Source of the DNA: Methylorubrum populi
Lineage (GTDB): Bacteria > Pseudomonadota > Alphaproteobacteria > Rhizobiales > Beijerinckiaceae
Length of the DNA: 64,000 bases
Reading direction: 5' to 3'
NCBI GenBank assembly: GCA_020741775.1
Contig: DYYG01000011.1
Coordinates: 62,001-126,000 of the forward strand
The notes below the pieces were generated by a model that worked only from the letters and a program-made list of their open reading frames with translations, was not told the DNA's origin and did no database searches. The position numbers and the translations under genes are program-made. Below are positions 56,063-64,000 of the stretch, piece by piece; the stretch's first letter is position 1; every line of letters begins with the position of its first letter.

Positions 56063-57184
56063 TCACACGCGCATCGGCATCAGCACGTAGAGCGCGGCGG
56101 CCCCGTCGCGATCCTGGATCAGCGTCGGCGAGCCGGGGTCGGCGAGCTTGAACAGGGCGGTGTCGCCCTCCAGCTGCGCGGTGATGTCGAGGAGGTAGCG
56201 GGCGTTGAAGCCGATATCGAGGGCGGTGGCCTCATAATCGACGTCGAGTTCCTCGGTCGCGGACCCGGCATCGGGATTGGTCACCGAGAGGGCGAGCCGG
56301 CCGTCGGCCATGGCGAGCTTCACGGCGCGGCCGCGCTCGGAGGAGATGGTCGAGACACGGTCCACCGCCTTGGCGAAAGCGTCGCGCACCACCGTCAGAT
56401 GCTTGTCATTCCCGCTCGGGATCACCCGCTGGTAATCGGGGAAAGTGCCGTCGATCAGCTTGGAGATCAGGGTCACGCCCCCGGCAAAGGTCAGGCGGAT
56501 CTTGGCCGGAGAGATCTCGACCTGAACGCTCTCGCCGCCATCGTCCACGAGCTTCTGAATCTCGGCGACGGCCTTGCGCGGCACGATAATGCCCGGCATG
56601 CCGCGGCTGCCCTCCGGAGCGGCCGTCTCGACACGAGCGAGCCGGTGTCCGTCGGTGGCCACCGCCCGCAGCTTCAGCGCGCCGTCCACCTCGACGGTGT
56701 GGAGATAGATGCCGTTGAGATAGTAGCGCGTCTCCTCGGTGGAGATCGCGAATTGGGTCTTCTCGATGAGGAGTTTCAGCTCCGCCGCGGCGATCGAGAA
56801 CGAATGCGGCAGCTCACCGGCGGCGAGATCGGGGAAATCACCCTCGGGCAGGGCGCCCAGGGCGAAGCGCGACCGGCCGGACCGGATCGTCATCTGGCCC
56901 GTATCGCCGGAGGTCTCGAGCGAGACTTGCGCGCCGTCGGGCAACTTGCGCACGATGTCGTAGATGACGTGGGCGGGCACGGTGGTGGCGCCGGCATCGA
57001 GCACATCGGCCGGAACCGTCTCGGTCACCTCGATGTCGAGATCCGTCGCCTTCAGGCGCAGGCCATCCTCGCCGGTGCGCAGCAGCACGTTCGACAGAAT
57101 CGGAATCGTGTTGCGCCGCTCGACGACGCGATGCACGTGGCCGAGCGATCTCAGAAGGGCCGCGCGCTCGACTGTGACTCTCAT
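56063..57184 (-). CDS. dnaN: DNA polymerase III subunit beta (sliding clamp)
   Basis: The 373-residue protein is the three-domain clamp: MRVTVERAALLRSLGHVHRV, with VVERRNTIPILSNVLLRTGE, and the C-terminal LDITAQLEGDTALFKLADPG and MPMRV end. It dimerises into a ring around DNA and tethers polymerases. The 274-bp gap to dnaA holds a strong hairpin. Confidence 0.97.
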   Translation of the reverse strand: MRVTVERAALLRSLGHVHRVVERRNTIPILSNVLLRTGEDGLRLKATDLDIEVTETVPADVLDAGATTVPAHVIYDIVRKLPDGAQVSLETSGDTGQMTIRSGRSRFALGALPEGDFPDLAAGELPHSFSIAAAELKLLIEKTQFAISTEETRYYLNGIYLHTVEVDGALKLRAVATDGHRLARVETAAPEGSRGMPGIIVPRKAVAEIQKLVDDGGESVQVEISPAKIRLTFAGGVTLISKLIDGTFPDYQRVIPSGNDKHLTVVRDAFAKAVDRVSTISSERGRAVKLAMADGRLALSVTNPDAGSATEELDVDYEATALDIGFNARYLLDITAQLEGDTALFKLADPGSPTLIQDRDGAAALYVLMPMRV

Positions 57185-57420
57185 CGGAAAACCCGTCGTC
57201 TCTTGAACAATCGACCCGCCGCCTTCGGTCGGGACCGGAGGCGGAATGCCCTACCCCTTCCCGCCGCACCTTCGCGCGGGCCGTCACCGGCGTCCTGTCA
57301 GGAACGCGGAAGCGGGACCGGGCCACGCAGCTTGGCGAAGCGCCCCCCCGAAGGCAAGGGCGCGATTCGCCCTGTCCCGCCCCTCCGAGACAGGAACGAC
57401 CCGACGCGGACCGAAACCGC

Positions 57421-57447
57421 GCCGGGCCGGGACCATCCCGGCCCGGC
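57421..57447. other. Strong GC-rich hairpin after dnaA
   Basis: GCCGGGCCGGGA and TCCCGGCCCGGC are perfect 12-bp complements around CCA. On the minus strand it lies 11 bases past the dnaA stop (57458), but no T run follows. It may still slow or end dnaA transcripts, or protect the 3' end. Confidence 0.55.
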
Positions 57448-57457
57448 TTCTTGAGCG

Positions 57458-58963
57458 TCAGTCCTGAAGCATCCGCTTCAGCAGCTCGACCTCATCGCCG
57501 AGCACCGCGTCCTCGCCGATCTGCTTCTCGATCTTGCGCACCGCGTGCAGCACGGTGGTGTGATCACGCCCGCCGAAGCGGCGCCCGATCTCGGGCAGGG
57601 AGCGCAGGGTCAGCACCTTCGACAGATACATGGCGATCTGGCGCGGCTTCACCACGGCGGCGGTGCGCCGCTCCGACAGGATGTCCGAGCGGGAGACGTT
57701 GTAGCGAGAGGCCACCAGCTTCTGGATGTCCTCGATCTTCACCCGCTTCGGCTCGCGGTTCTTCACGAGGTCACGGATGGCGGTCTCGGCGGTCTCGACC
57801 GTCACCGGCGCGCCGGTGAGCGTGGCATGAGCCAGCAGCCGGTTCACCGCACCTTCGAGATCGCGGCCATTGGCGGTGATAGCCCGGGCGACGTAGGCGG
57901 AGACGGCGGGCGATACCTCGAAGTTGGGGTGGCTGTGGCGCACCGCCTCCAGGCGAGCGGACAGGATCGAGGCGCGCAGGCCCTCGTCGAGGCCGCCGAT
58001 CTCCACCACGAGGCCGCCGGCAAGGCGCGAGCGCACCCGCTCGTCGAGGGCTTCGAGTTCGGTCGGCGGCCGGTCGGAGGCGACCACGACCTGACGGCCC
58101 GAATCGATCAACGCGTTGAGGGTATGGCCGAACTCGGTCTGGATTGACTTGCCCTGGATGAACTGCACGTCGTCGAGGATCAGGAGATCGATCGCCCGAA
58201 GACGCTCCTTGAAGGCCAGCGCGCTCTGCGTCTTCAGGGCGTTGACGAAGCCGTACATGAAGCGGTCGGCGGTGAGATAGATCACCCGGCGACCGGCCTC
58301 GCGGGCGGCATGGCCGGCGGCGTGGAGCAGGTGCGTCTTGCCGAGGCCGACACCGGCATGGACATAGAGAGGGTTATACAGCGCGCCTTCGCCGTCACTG
58401 CGGGCGACCCGCTCGGCGGCGGCATGGGCGAGGGCGTTGGACCGGCCGACCACGAAGCTCGCGAAGGTGAGCCGGGCATCGAGCGGCGCACCGTTGAGGT
58501 CCACCGCGCCCGATTCGCCCCGAGGGGCCGCAACCTCGGCCTCGACCATCGGGCCGGGCCCTTGCAGCGCGGCGGGAGTCGCCGTGGCATGGAGCCGGTT
58601 GAGCGGCCCGCTGATCGGATTCGGCTTCGTCTGGGCGCCGGGGGTCGGCCGGGCCGGGGCGGAGGGGCCCCTCACGCCGACCTCGATGCGCGTCACGCTG
58701 TCGGCCTCAGCCCGGAACGTCGTCAGCACCCGGTCGAGATAATGCGACTCGATCCAGCTCTTGAGAAAGCGGGTCGGCACCGTGAGCCGGGCGACTCCGC
58801 CGGTCACCTCTTCCAGTTCGAGACGGGCGAACCAGCTCGCGAACACGTCCTCGCCGAGCTCCGCCCGCAGCCGCCGCTTCACCCGCGTCCAGGCGGCAGG
58901 GACATCGATGCCTCCCCTGCCGTTTCCGCCATCGCCGTCCGCCATGCTGCCGTCGAGGTGCAT
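57458..58963 (-). CDS. dnaA: Chromosomal replication initiator DnaA
   Basis: The 501-residue protein has domain I ([20 protein letters not shown]), a variable Pro- and Ala-rich linker (about 85-150), AAA+ domain III with [20 protein letters not shown] and [13 protein letters not shown], and the DNA-binding domain IV with [20 protein letters not shown]. DnaA melts the origin and regulates its own gene. ATG 58963 is preferred because AGGAGA lies about eight bases upstream; starts at 58981 and 58945 are possible. Confidence 0.96.
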   Translation of the reverse strand: MHLDGSMADGDGGNGRGGIDVPAAWTRVKRRLRAELGEDVFASWFARLELEEVTGGVARLTVPTRFLKSWIESHYLDRVLTTFRAEADSVTRIEVGVRGPSAPARPTPGAQTKPNPISGPLNRLHATATPAALQGPGPMVEAEVAAPRGESGAVDLNGAPLDARLTFASFVVGRSNALAHAAAERVARSDGEGALYNPLYVHAGVGLGKTHLLHAAGHAAREAGRRVIYLTADRFMYGFVNALKTQSALAFKERLRAIDLLILDDVQFIQGKSIQTEFGHTLNALIDSGRQVVVASDRPPTELEALDERVRSRLAGGLVVEIGGLDEGLRASILSARLEAVRHSHPNFEVSPAVSAYVARAITANGRDLEGAVNRLLAHATLTGAPVTVETAETAIRDLVKNREPKRVKIEDIQKLVASRYNVSRSDILSERRTAAVVKPRQIAMYLSKVLTLRSLPEIGRRFGGRDHTTVLHAVRKIEKQIGEDAVLGDEVELLKRMLQD

Positions 58964-59586
58964 CACCGTGTCTCCTCGCATCCTCAGCCGGACGACCGGA
59001 GGGGATGCGTACGCATACGCCACACGAGAGTAGGCGCCGCCCGATTCGGGGTGAGTGGCGCCTGAAATGGTTCCAGCGCTGTCAAGAGAAGCGCCGAGGT
59101 CCATCGCTAAAGATGGCTGTGTATCAACAATCCTCTATCGTTCTCCTAACAGCGGGACGATCGGGGAAAACATCGTCGCCGGTCCCGAGTCGTCGGCCTG
59201 GGGCCGGAGAGTCGAAGGGATGTCCGCAACTTGGGGACGACTCAGGGGTCCCCGGTGCTCATCTTGCAGAGCCGCCGGATCGGCAACGTTTTGTTAAGCT
59301 ACACGGTCGCTCCGACGGCGTGCAACGGGCAACACTTCCCGGATGGTTAACGATGTGTCGGCACCGGCTCCCGGCGGGCGCTGCAAGGGCCGATTCGGGA
59401 TAACCTGACGCGATCTGTGGAGAAGCGGCACGGCCCGGTGCACAAGTGCCGGCCGGGGCGGGGCTGCTGACGCGCTTGGCGGAGCCCCGGAATTTCTCGC
59501 CCGGCCGTCCTCGCACGCTGGCAGGCCGGCTTCACGGACGAAAAGGCGCTTCGCGGCCTGTCAGCGGCCGGCGGGACGCGAGCATG
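58964..59586. other. Intergenic region, candidate origin area
   Basis: No gene is supported between dnaA and the rpsT terminator. Gene orientation is mainly minus to the left and plus to the right of about 60 kb, which places the origin near here. I find no exact DnaA box (TTATCCACA); TGTGGAGAA near 59415 is the closest, with one mismatch. The AT content is not strikingly raised. Confidence 0.4.
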
Positions 59587-59613
59587 AAAAAAGCCCGGCC
59601 TGGGGCCGGGCTT
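59587..59613 (-). terminator. Rho-independent terminator of rpsT
   Basis: AAGCCCGGCC (59591-59600) pairs with GGCCGGGCTT (59604-59613) around TGG, and on the minus strand the stem is followed by six T residues. It lies 63 bases past the rpsT stop. Confidence 0.88.
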
Positions 59614-59675
59614 GATTCAACGCTACGAAGTTCAGGTCCGCTTACAACGGAAGCGGGCCGGACCGTATCGGTCTC

Positions 59676-59942
59676 TCAGGCGGCAATCGCCTTCACGCGG
59701 GCGGCGAGGCGCGAGACCTTCCGCGACGCGTTGTTCTTGTGAACGATGCCGTGCTGGGCAGCGCGCATGATCTCCGGCTCGGCAGCGCGCAGGGCGGCGA
59801 GAGCCTCACCCTGATCGCCGGAGGCGATCGCCTCCTCAACCTTGCGGACAAAGGTGCGCATGCGGGAGCGGCGCGAGCGGTTGATCGCCGTACGCTTGAC
59901 GATCTTACGGGTCATCTTCTTGGCCGACACGGTGTTGGCCAT
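59676..59942 (-). CDS. rpsT: 30S ribosomal protein S20
   Basis: The 88-residue basic helical protein is S20: [20 protein letters not shown], then [20 protein letters not shown] and [19 protein letters not shown]. It binds 16S rRNA early in assembly. ATG 59942 has GAGGA eight bases upstream; 59948 is a less likely start. Its own strong terminator follows. The dnaA-rpsT order across an intergenic region is common in alphaproteobacteria. Confidence 0.97.
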   Translation of the reverse strand: MANTVSAKKMTRKIVKRTAINRSRRSRMRTFVRKVEEAIASGDQGEALAALRAAEPEIMRAAQHGIVHKNNASRKVSRLAARVKAIAA

Positions 59943-60225
59943 GGGCATCCTCGTCTGGTCGGGGCGGCAACGACCCTAGCCCGGACGATCCGGTATCGGT
60001 CAGCGCAGCCTGATGATAAGCAAAGGCGAAACGGCCGGGCGCAGGGCTGCGGCCGGACGTGGAGGCCGCTCTATAGCGACGGGCCCATGATCCGTCAACA
60101 AATCGACACGCCGAACACCGGTCGCGATTTTCTTGCATTTTGTTGGCCGGATGAGCGTTGCAAAGCGGAAAGCGATCCGCTAATCCCACGCTCAGTTCGG
60201 AGGCGGCACCGCCCCCCGACACCGC

Positions 60226-60300
60226 GCTGCGGTAGCTCAGTGGTAGAGCACCTCATTGGTAATGAGGAGGTCGAGAGTTCAATCCTCTCTCGCAGCACCA
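60226..60300 (+). tRNA. tRNA-Thr (anticodon GGT)
   Basis: The 75-base sequence folds as a normal tRNA. Acceptor GCTGCGG pairs with TCGCAGC, the D-arm has AGCTCAGTGGTAGAGC, the anticodon arm CCTCATTGGTAATGAGG carries GGT at 60258-60260, and the T-arm has GTTCAATC. The 3' CCA is encoded. GGT reads ACC and ACT codons of Thr. It is the first plus-strand gene right of the putative origin. Confidence 0.95.
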
Positions 60301-60718
60301 TATATCTTCTAAAACATCGCTAGTATTTGTGGAAGTGCTCCCAGGTCTTTACCTGTGACCGCGATCTGCATGCGCAATCGGCCCGCAGCATGGGCTGGCT
60401 CGACGCCCACGCCACAGACATCACCTTAAGCTCACTGATGCAGCACGGTTTGTCGCCGATCACCGGCCGTTGAGGCGGGGTGCGGGGCAGCCATTGCCGA
60501 GCCAGAGCGAAAGTCCCTCGCCAACCCTCGGCTGATCGTTCCGCTTCGCATCTCGAAAGGCAGCGCGCGGTTCGGCTGCAAGCGGCGATGAGAGCGCCAA
60601 ATCAGTTCTCAGCACACGTCATCACCGCTCGCGCGAACTTTACTCCAAATTTCTCAAAACTTTTCCTATTCTATCAAGCATCGCAAGTCGCGATACGCAT
60701 AGAATCACGGATTAATCC
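60301..60718. other. Gene-free region after the tRNA, AT-rich toward its end
   Basis: A plus-strand frame reading CDRDLHAQSARSMGWLDAHA and then TDITLSSLMQHGLSPITGR ends at a TGA near 60474. It has protein-like composition but no start codon and is not recognised, so it may be a gene fragment. Positions about 60630-60718 are AT-rich and probably carry the promoter of the glycosyltransferase gene. Confidence 0.35.
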
Positions 60719-61969
60719 TTGCATTTTCTCCTAACGGTGCTCGGCACTCATGGTGACGTGCTGCCTTTTTTGGCGTTGGGGCAATGTTTGACTCAGCGCG
60801 GACACGCGGTGACGCTCCATGCCCCGGAACCGTTTCGGCATTTCGCGCAGCGGGCGGGCCTCGGCTTCGATGCGATCTGCAGCCAGGAGGAATATGACCG
60901 GGCCCTGACCGCAGCCGATCTCTGGCATCCGCGACGCGGCATCGCCCCGCTCTTCGAGATGGCCGTCGCCCTGGCGGACAGGACCGCCCGTTGGATCGCG
61001 GCGAGAACGGCCGACACCCCTTGCGTCGTCGTCACGTCACCGAACGCGCTCGGCGCCCGCCTTGCCCAGGACAAGCAGGGGGTGCCGGTCATCACGGTGC
61101 ATGTCACCCCTTACCTGATCGAAAGCCGAAGCGCGGCTCCCTGGCTGCCGGGCGTTCCGGTGCAGGCGCTGCTGCCATCCCGCCTGCGTCATTGGCTCGG
61201 TCGCGGCGCGGATCGAATCCTGATCGATCCCGCCGCCCTGCCTCGCCTCAATGCCCTGCGCGCGGACGCGGACCTGCCGCCGGTCGGGCGCCTGCGCTTC
61301 TGGTGGAACAGCCCGTTGCGGCTGATTCTGATGTTCCCCGCTTGGTATGTGCCGCCGCAACTGGATTGGCCGAAACAGACCGTGCAGGTCGGATTTCCCA
61401 TCGCCGACCAACTCGGCGATGCCGGCGATCTCGCACCGGAGCTGCGGGCCTTTCTCGAAGCCGGATCGCCGCCGCTCGTCTTTACCTATGGCTCAGGCAT
61501 GCGCCGGAGCGCCCGCTTCTTCGCCGTCGCCGTCGAGATCTGCCGGCGGATGGGCCGACGGGGCGTGCTGCTGGCGCGGGAAGAGGGACAGGTTACCGCC
61601 CCTCTGCCGCCGGACATGATCCATCTCCGTTACGCGCCGCTCAGCCTGCTGCTGCCCCGCAGCGCGGCCCTGATCCATCACGGCGGGATCGGAACCGTGG
61701 CACAGGCGATGGCGGCGGGCGTGGCGCAGATGGTGGTGCCCATCGCCTTCAATCACTTCGACGATGGCCGTCGCCTCGCTCGGCTCAAGCTCGGCGTCAT
61801 GCTCCGGCGCCGCGCTTTCACACCGGGACGGGCGCAACGGGAGATCGAGAGGATGCTGACATCCCGCGCCATGAGCGGTGCCCGCGCTGCGGCCCGCGCA
61901 CGCATGGCGGTCGACAGGGGAACCGAGGCCGCCTGCGATGAGATCGAGCGCATCGCGCGAACGGTCTGA
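60719..61969 (+). CDS. UGT/MGT-like glycosyltransferase (GT1 family)
   Basis: The 416-residue protein has the GT-B fold of family GT1: an N-terminal acceptor half starting TVLGTHGDVLPFLALGQCLT and a C-terminal donor half with LIHHGGIGTVAQAMAAGVAQ and VPIAFNHFDDGRRLARLKLG. Members transfer sugars to lipids, sterols or rhamnolipid-type acceptors. The start TTG 60719 is the best available, since no ATG matches the family start. It is preceded by AT-rich DNA. The acceptor and donor are not predictable. Confidence 0.82.
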   Translation: MHFLLTVLGTHGDVLPFLALGQCLTQRGHAVTLHAPEPFRHFAQRAGLGFDAICSQEEYDRALTAADLWHPRRGIAPLFEMAVALADRTARWIAARTADTPCVVVTSPNALGARLAQDKQGVPVITVHVTPYLIESRSAAPWLPGVPVQALLPSRLRHWLGRGADRILIDPAALPRLNALRADADLPPVGRLRFWWNSPLRLILMFPAWYVPPQLDWPKQTVQVGFPIADQLGDAGDLAPELRAFLEAGSPPLVFTYGSGMRRSARFFAVAVEICRRMGRRGVLLAREEGQVTAPLPPDMIHLRYAPLSLLLPRSAALIHHGGIGTVAQAMAAGVAQMVVPIAFNHFDDGRRLARLKLGVMLRRRAFTPGRAQREIERMLTSRAMSGARAAARARMAVDRGTEAACDEIERIARTV

Positions 61970-62243
61970 GCCTTCTCGCCGCGGCCGCTTTCTTCGGGGA
62001 TGATGCGGAACCGGGGATATCCGGACGAACAGCCACTCGACAGGGCCAGCGGAACGCCCTGACCGGGCACAGCCTGCTTCCGGCATCGAGCCCTTCGCCA
62101 TGGCCATTGGCATGCGGGCCTACGCGGGCATCCAACCGCGCTCCCGCCGACCATTGTCCTTCTTTCAAGCCGGTGCCATGCCGGCCCCTGGCCCGCGATG
62201 GCCGCGATCTGACATGGGCGGGTTTCGCTCCGGAAAGGTATCC

Positions 62244-62915
62244 ATGAACGCCTGGGTCCATCTCGATACCGGGCTCGTGCCCGGCGGCGGCAAGAACCTC
62301 GCCCTGATGCAGCGCGGGAGCGAATTCTCGATCGTCGTCGGAACCATCGAGCTGATGAACAGCACCCGCGGCCACTCGGAAGAAGCGTTGGCATCGCTCA
62401 CGTGCCAGCGGCTGTCAGACCGGCCGGGTGCCCGCGTTCTGATCGGCGGCCTCGGAATGGGATTCACGCTCCGGGCGGCGCTGCGGAGTTTGGGAGCCGA
62501 TGCCCGAATCGTCGTTGCCGAACTGGTCCCGGCGGTGGCCGGCTGGGCCCGGGGCCCGCTCGCCCCTCTCTTTGACGGGTGCCTCGATGACCCACGGGTC
62601 GAACTGCGCGAGACGGACGTCAACCGCCTGATCCAGTCGGAGGCCGGCGGGTGGGATGCGATCCTGCTCGATGTCGATAACGGTCCGGAAGGGCTGATGC
62701 GCAAGTCGAATAATCGGCTCTACGACGAATGGGGCCTGAAACGCGTGGACTGGGCCCTGAAGCCCGGCGGCATTCTGGGTGTGTGGTCCGGTTCTCCGGA
62801 TCGGAAATTCAAGGCCCGGCTTCAGCGGCTGGGCTTCGCCGTCGATGAAGTGCGCCTGCCAGCGAACGGATCGAGCGGCCCGCGCCATGTCGTCTGGCTC
62901 GCGACGCGGCCCTGA
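62244..62915 (+). CDS. Spermidine-synthase-like methyltransferase-fold protein
   Basis: The 223-residue protein has the Rossmann fold of spermidine/spermine synthases: GARVLIGGLGMGFTLRAALR (nucleotide-binding loop), VELRETDVNRLI, and WDAILLDVDNGPEGLM. The N-terminal beta-strand domain seen in true SpeE is short, so it may be a related methyltransferase with unknown substrate. ATG 62244 is preferred because GGAAAGG lies close upstream; longer starts to 62100 are open. It follows the glycosyltransferase in the same direction, 274 bases away. Confidence 0.75.
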   Translation: MNAWVHLDTGLVPGGGKNLALMQRGSEFSIVVGTIELMNSTRGHSEEALASLTCQRLSDRPGARVLIGGLGMGFTLRAALRSLGADARIVVAELVPAVAGWARGPLAPLFDGCLDDPRVELRETDVNRLIQSEAGGWDAILLDVDNGPEGLMRKSNNRLYDEWGLKRVDWALKPGGILGVWSGSPDRKFKARLQRLGFAVDEVRLPANGSSGPRHVVWLATRP

Positions 62916-63759
62916 CACGACACAGGCCCCTCGAACGACGAATCGTCCAGCCTCTCCGCAGCGATGGCTTGGAACGCCCTTTGGTTCGGCGCGGGGCGCT
63001 CCTGCCCATCCACAGGAGCGCGGCTCCCGACGGAATGTAGCAACGACAAAACGGCCCTGCTCCGACGAGCTGACCCCGGAACCGTATGGCAAGAACAGGA
63101 GCCCATACGGAGACAAATGCGCAGGTCTTCGGGAAAAAGATCCTCAACCCTGCTCTGCCGGTGCTCGAATAAAACGATCCTTTCGTGACTCTCGGAACAG
63201 TTTGTCATTTGATACGTTTTTCACGAAACCTTTCCTCTTAATTTTAGGTAAATAGTCTGGCATAGGGGATGACCAAAACGACTCTCGTGCCGTGTACAGG
63301 CCTCTGCTAAAAGCCGATTTCGGGAAGACTCGACCGTTCGTGACTGACTGGCGGCGTGCGAAGCCTCGCGCCTACGGAATGGTCTTCGATGACACAAATT
63401 TTAGTGATCGAGTTCTGTTCATCCGGCACCATGAGAGGGTGAGGATCGAAAATTCACGCTACATTCTGCGCCGGAAAGCCATTGCCGCTCCCATCGAAGC
63501 TGATTCTACGGGCGCATAAGCCATGTGCGCCCATCCATGATCGAACCGCTGCCGGTCACGCCGGATGGAGATGCTGCCTTCAAGCGTCGAAGACACGTGG
63601 CTTCTCGCAGAAGGATGGACCCTTCAGCCAAGACGGCCTCGATCTGGGTTCTATTTCGGCCGAAGGACAGCGATCCGGCGTGTTTCGCCAAGTGACGAGG
63701 CAAGCCGCGAGGCACATCGCGAGTTTTGGCGGGACACGACGCGGGCAGGAGCGCGTTCC
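62916..63759. other. Mostly gene-free region with one weak frame
   Basis: The only plausible frame is a 75-residue one at 63292-63519 from a GTG, with FDDTNFSDRVLFIRHHERVR inside. It is not recognised and has no good ribosome binding site. Positions about 63195-63260 are AT-rich. A frame at 63482-63763 lacks natural composition. I support no gene here. Confidence 0.3.
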
Positions 63760-64000
63760 ATGACCTCTTGCGCTCTCGGCCTCGACGTCGCCCCCATCAT
63801 CTCGGCCGATCTCTTCGCGGTGAAGCAGATCGCGGCCATACCGGCGATGCTGGAGATCATCTGTCGCTCGACGGGCCTGGGCTTCGCCGCCGTTGCCCGG
63901 GTCACGGATGAGACTTGGATCGCCTGCCGGGTTCAGGATGAAATCGGCCGTGGCATTCGGTCCGGTGACATGCTTCGCACCGAGACGACGCTCTGCGGTG
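63760..64000 (+). CDS. GAF-domain sensor protein, partial
   Basis: ATG 63760 opens a frame that runs off the window end at 64000. The 80 residues read MTSCALGLDVAPIISADLFA, then VKQIAAIPAMLEIICRSTGL, GFAAVARVTDETWIACRV and SGDMLRTETTLCG. This is the start of the GAF domain found at the N-terminus of many alphaproteobacterial histidine kinases (HWE type). The rest of the protein is outside the window. Confidence 0.7.
   Translation, partial: MTSCALGLDVAPIISADLFAVKQIAAIPAMLEIICRSTGLGFAAVARVTDETWIACRVQDEIGRGIRSGDMLRTETTLCG

Noticed and set aside
52924..56151. Very long plus-strand open frame of more than 1000 codons
   Set aside because: It is opposite recQ and recF, has low-complexity Arg/Gly/Ala composition and no family motifs except the short VapB-like stretch. 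Long antisense frames are expected in GC-rich DNA.
63292..63519. 75-codon plus-strand frame as a gene
   Set aside because: GTG start without a ribosome binding site, no recognisable motif and no neighbour logic.

Overview
The window looks like a chromosomal segment of a high-GC alphaproteobacterium, most likely Methylobacterium or Methylorubrum. This rests on base composition, the purL-bolA-grxD and recF-dnaN-dnaA neighbourhoods, the many PAS/GAF signalling proteins, the CsbD genes and an alternative complex III. The genus is inferred from family resemblance, not from a database search.

Layout. The first 6.4 kb is an accessory zone. It holds a complete IS630-type element with a broken transposase, a 72-bp imperfect repeat in two copies, several small hypothetical genes, an AT-rich island with a possible double-glycine-leader peptide, a GAF-PAS-GGDEF diguanylate cyclase and an IS5-type remnant. 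From 6.4 to 11.0 kb lies a leftward operon: an SsuABC/NrtABC-like ABC importer followed by an OsmC-like protein, an acyl-CoA-dehydrogenase-like flavoprotein and a 50-aa protein. The 11.5-17.5 kb stretch has an ABC ATPase remnant, a cupin and a stress-type cluster (PRC-barrel, YidB/DUF937, CsbD-like proteins, a PhnA-like membrane protein, a PAS-LuxR regulator). From 17.8 to 30.0 kb are a molybdopterin oxidoreductase, an HPP-CBS membrane protein, a second ABC importer divergent from a Crp/Fnr regulator with a palindrome between them, a DUF2252 protein and a GAF-PAS-HWE histidine kinase.

From 41.3 down to 30.2 kb runs one tightly overlapped leftward operon. It encodes alternative complex III (ActA-F) and then a caa3 cytochrome oxidase (subunits II, I, III and IV). 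Together these form a quinol-to-oxygen electron path without a bc1 complex. The 41.9-49.3 kb stretch is mostly housekeeping (SMP-30, TrxR-like flavoprotein, GrxD, BolA, PurL, a predicted hydrolase).

The 49.5-60 kb stretch is a DNA-replication and repair block: recD2, an uncharacterised gene with a LexA-type box, recQ, recF, dnaN, dnaA and rpsT. Gene orientation flips from mostly minus to plus at about 60 kb, so the replication origin probably lies near 59-60 kb. To the right are tRNA-Thr(GGT), a glycosyltransferase, a spermidine-synthase-like protein and the start of a GAF-domain protein cut by the window edge.

The most interesting leads are the peptide with a near-perfect double-glycine leader (3218-3421), the SOS-box-controlled protein upstream of recD2 (51784-52470), the palindromic operator candidate at 25474-25491 and the repeat/terminator unit near 2.0 kb. 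No complete, obviously novel multi-gene system is evident.
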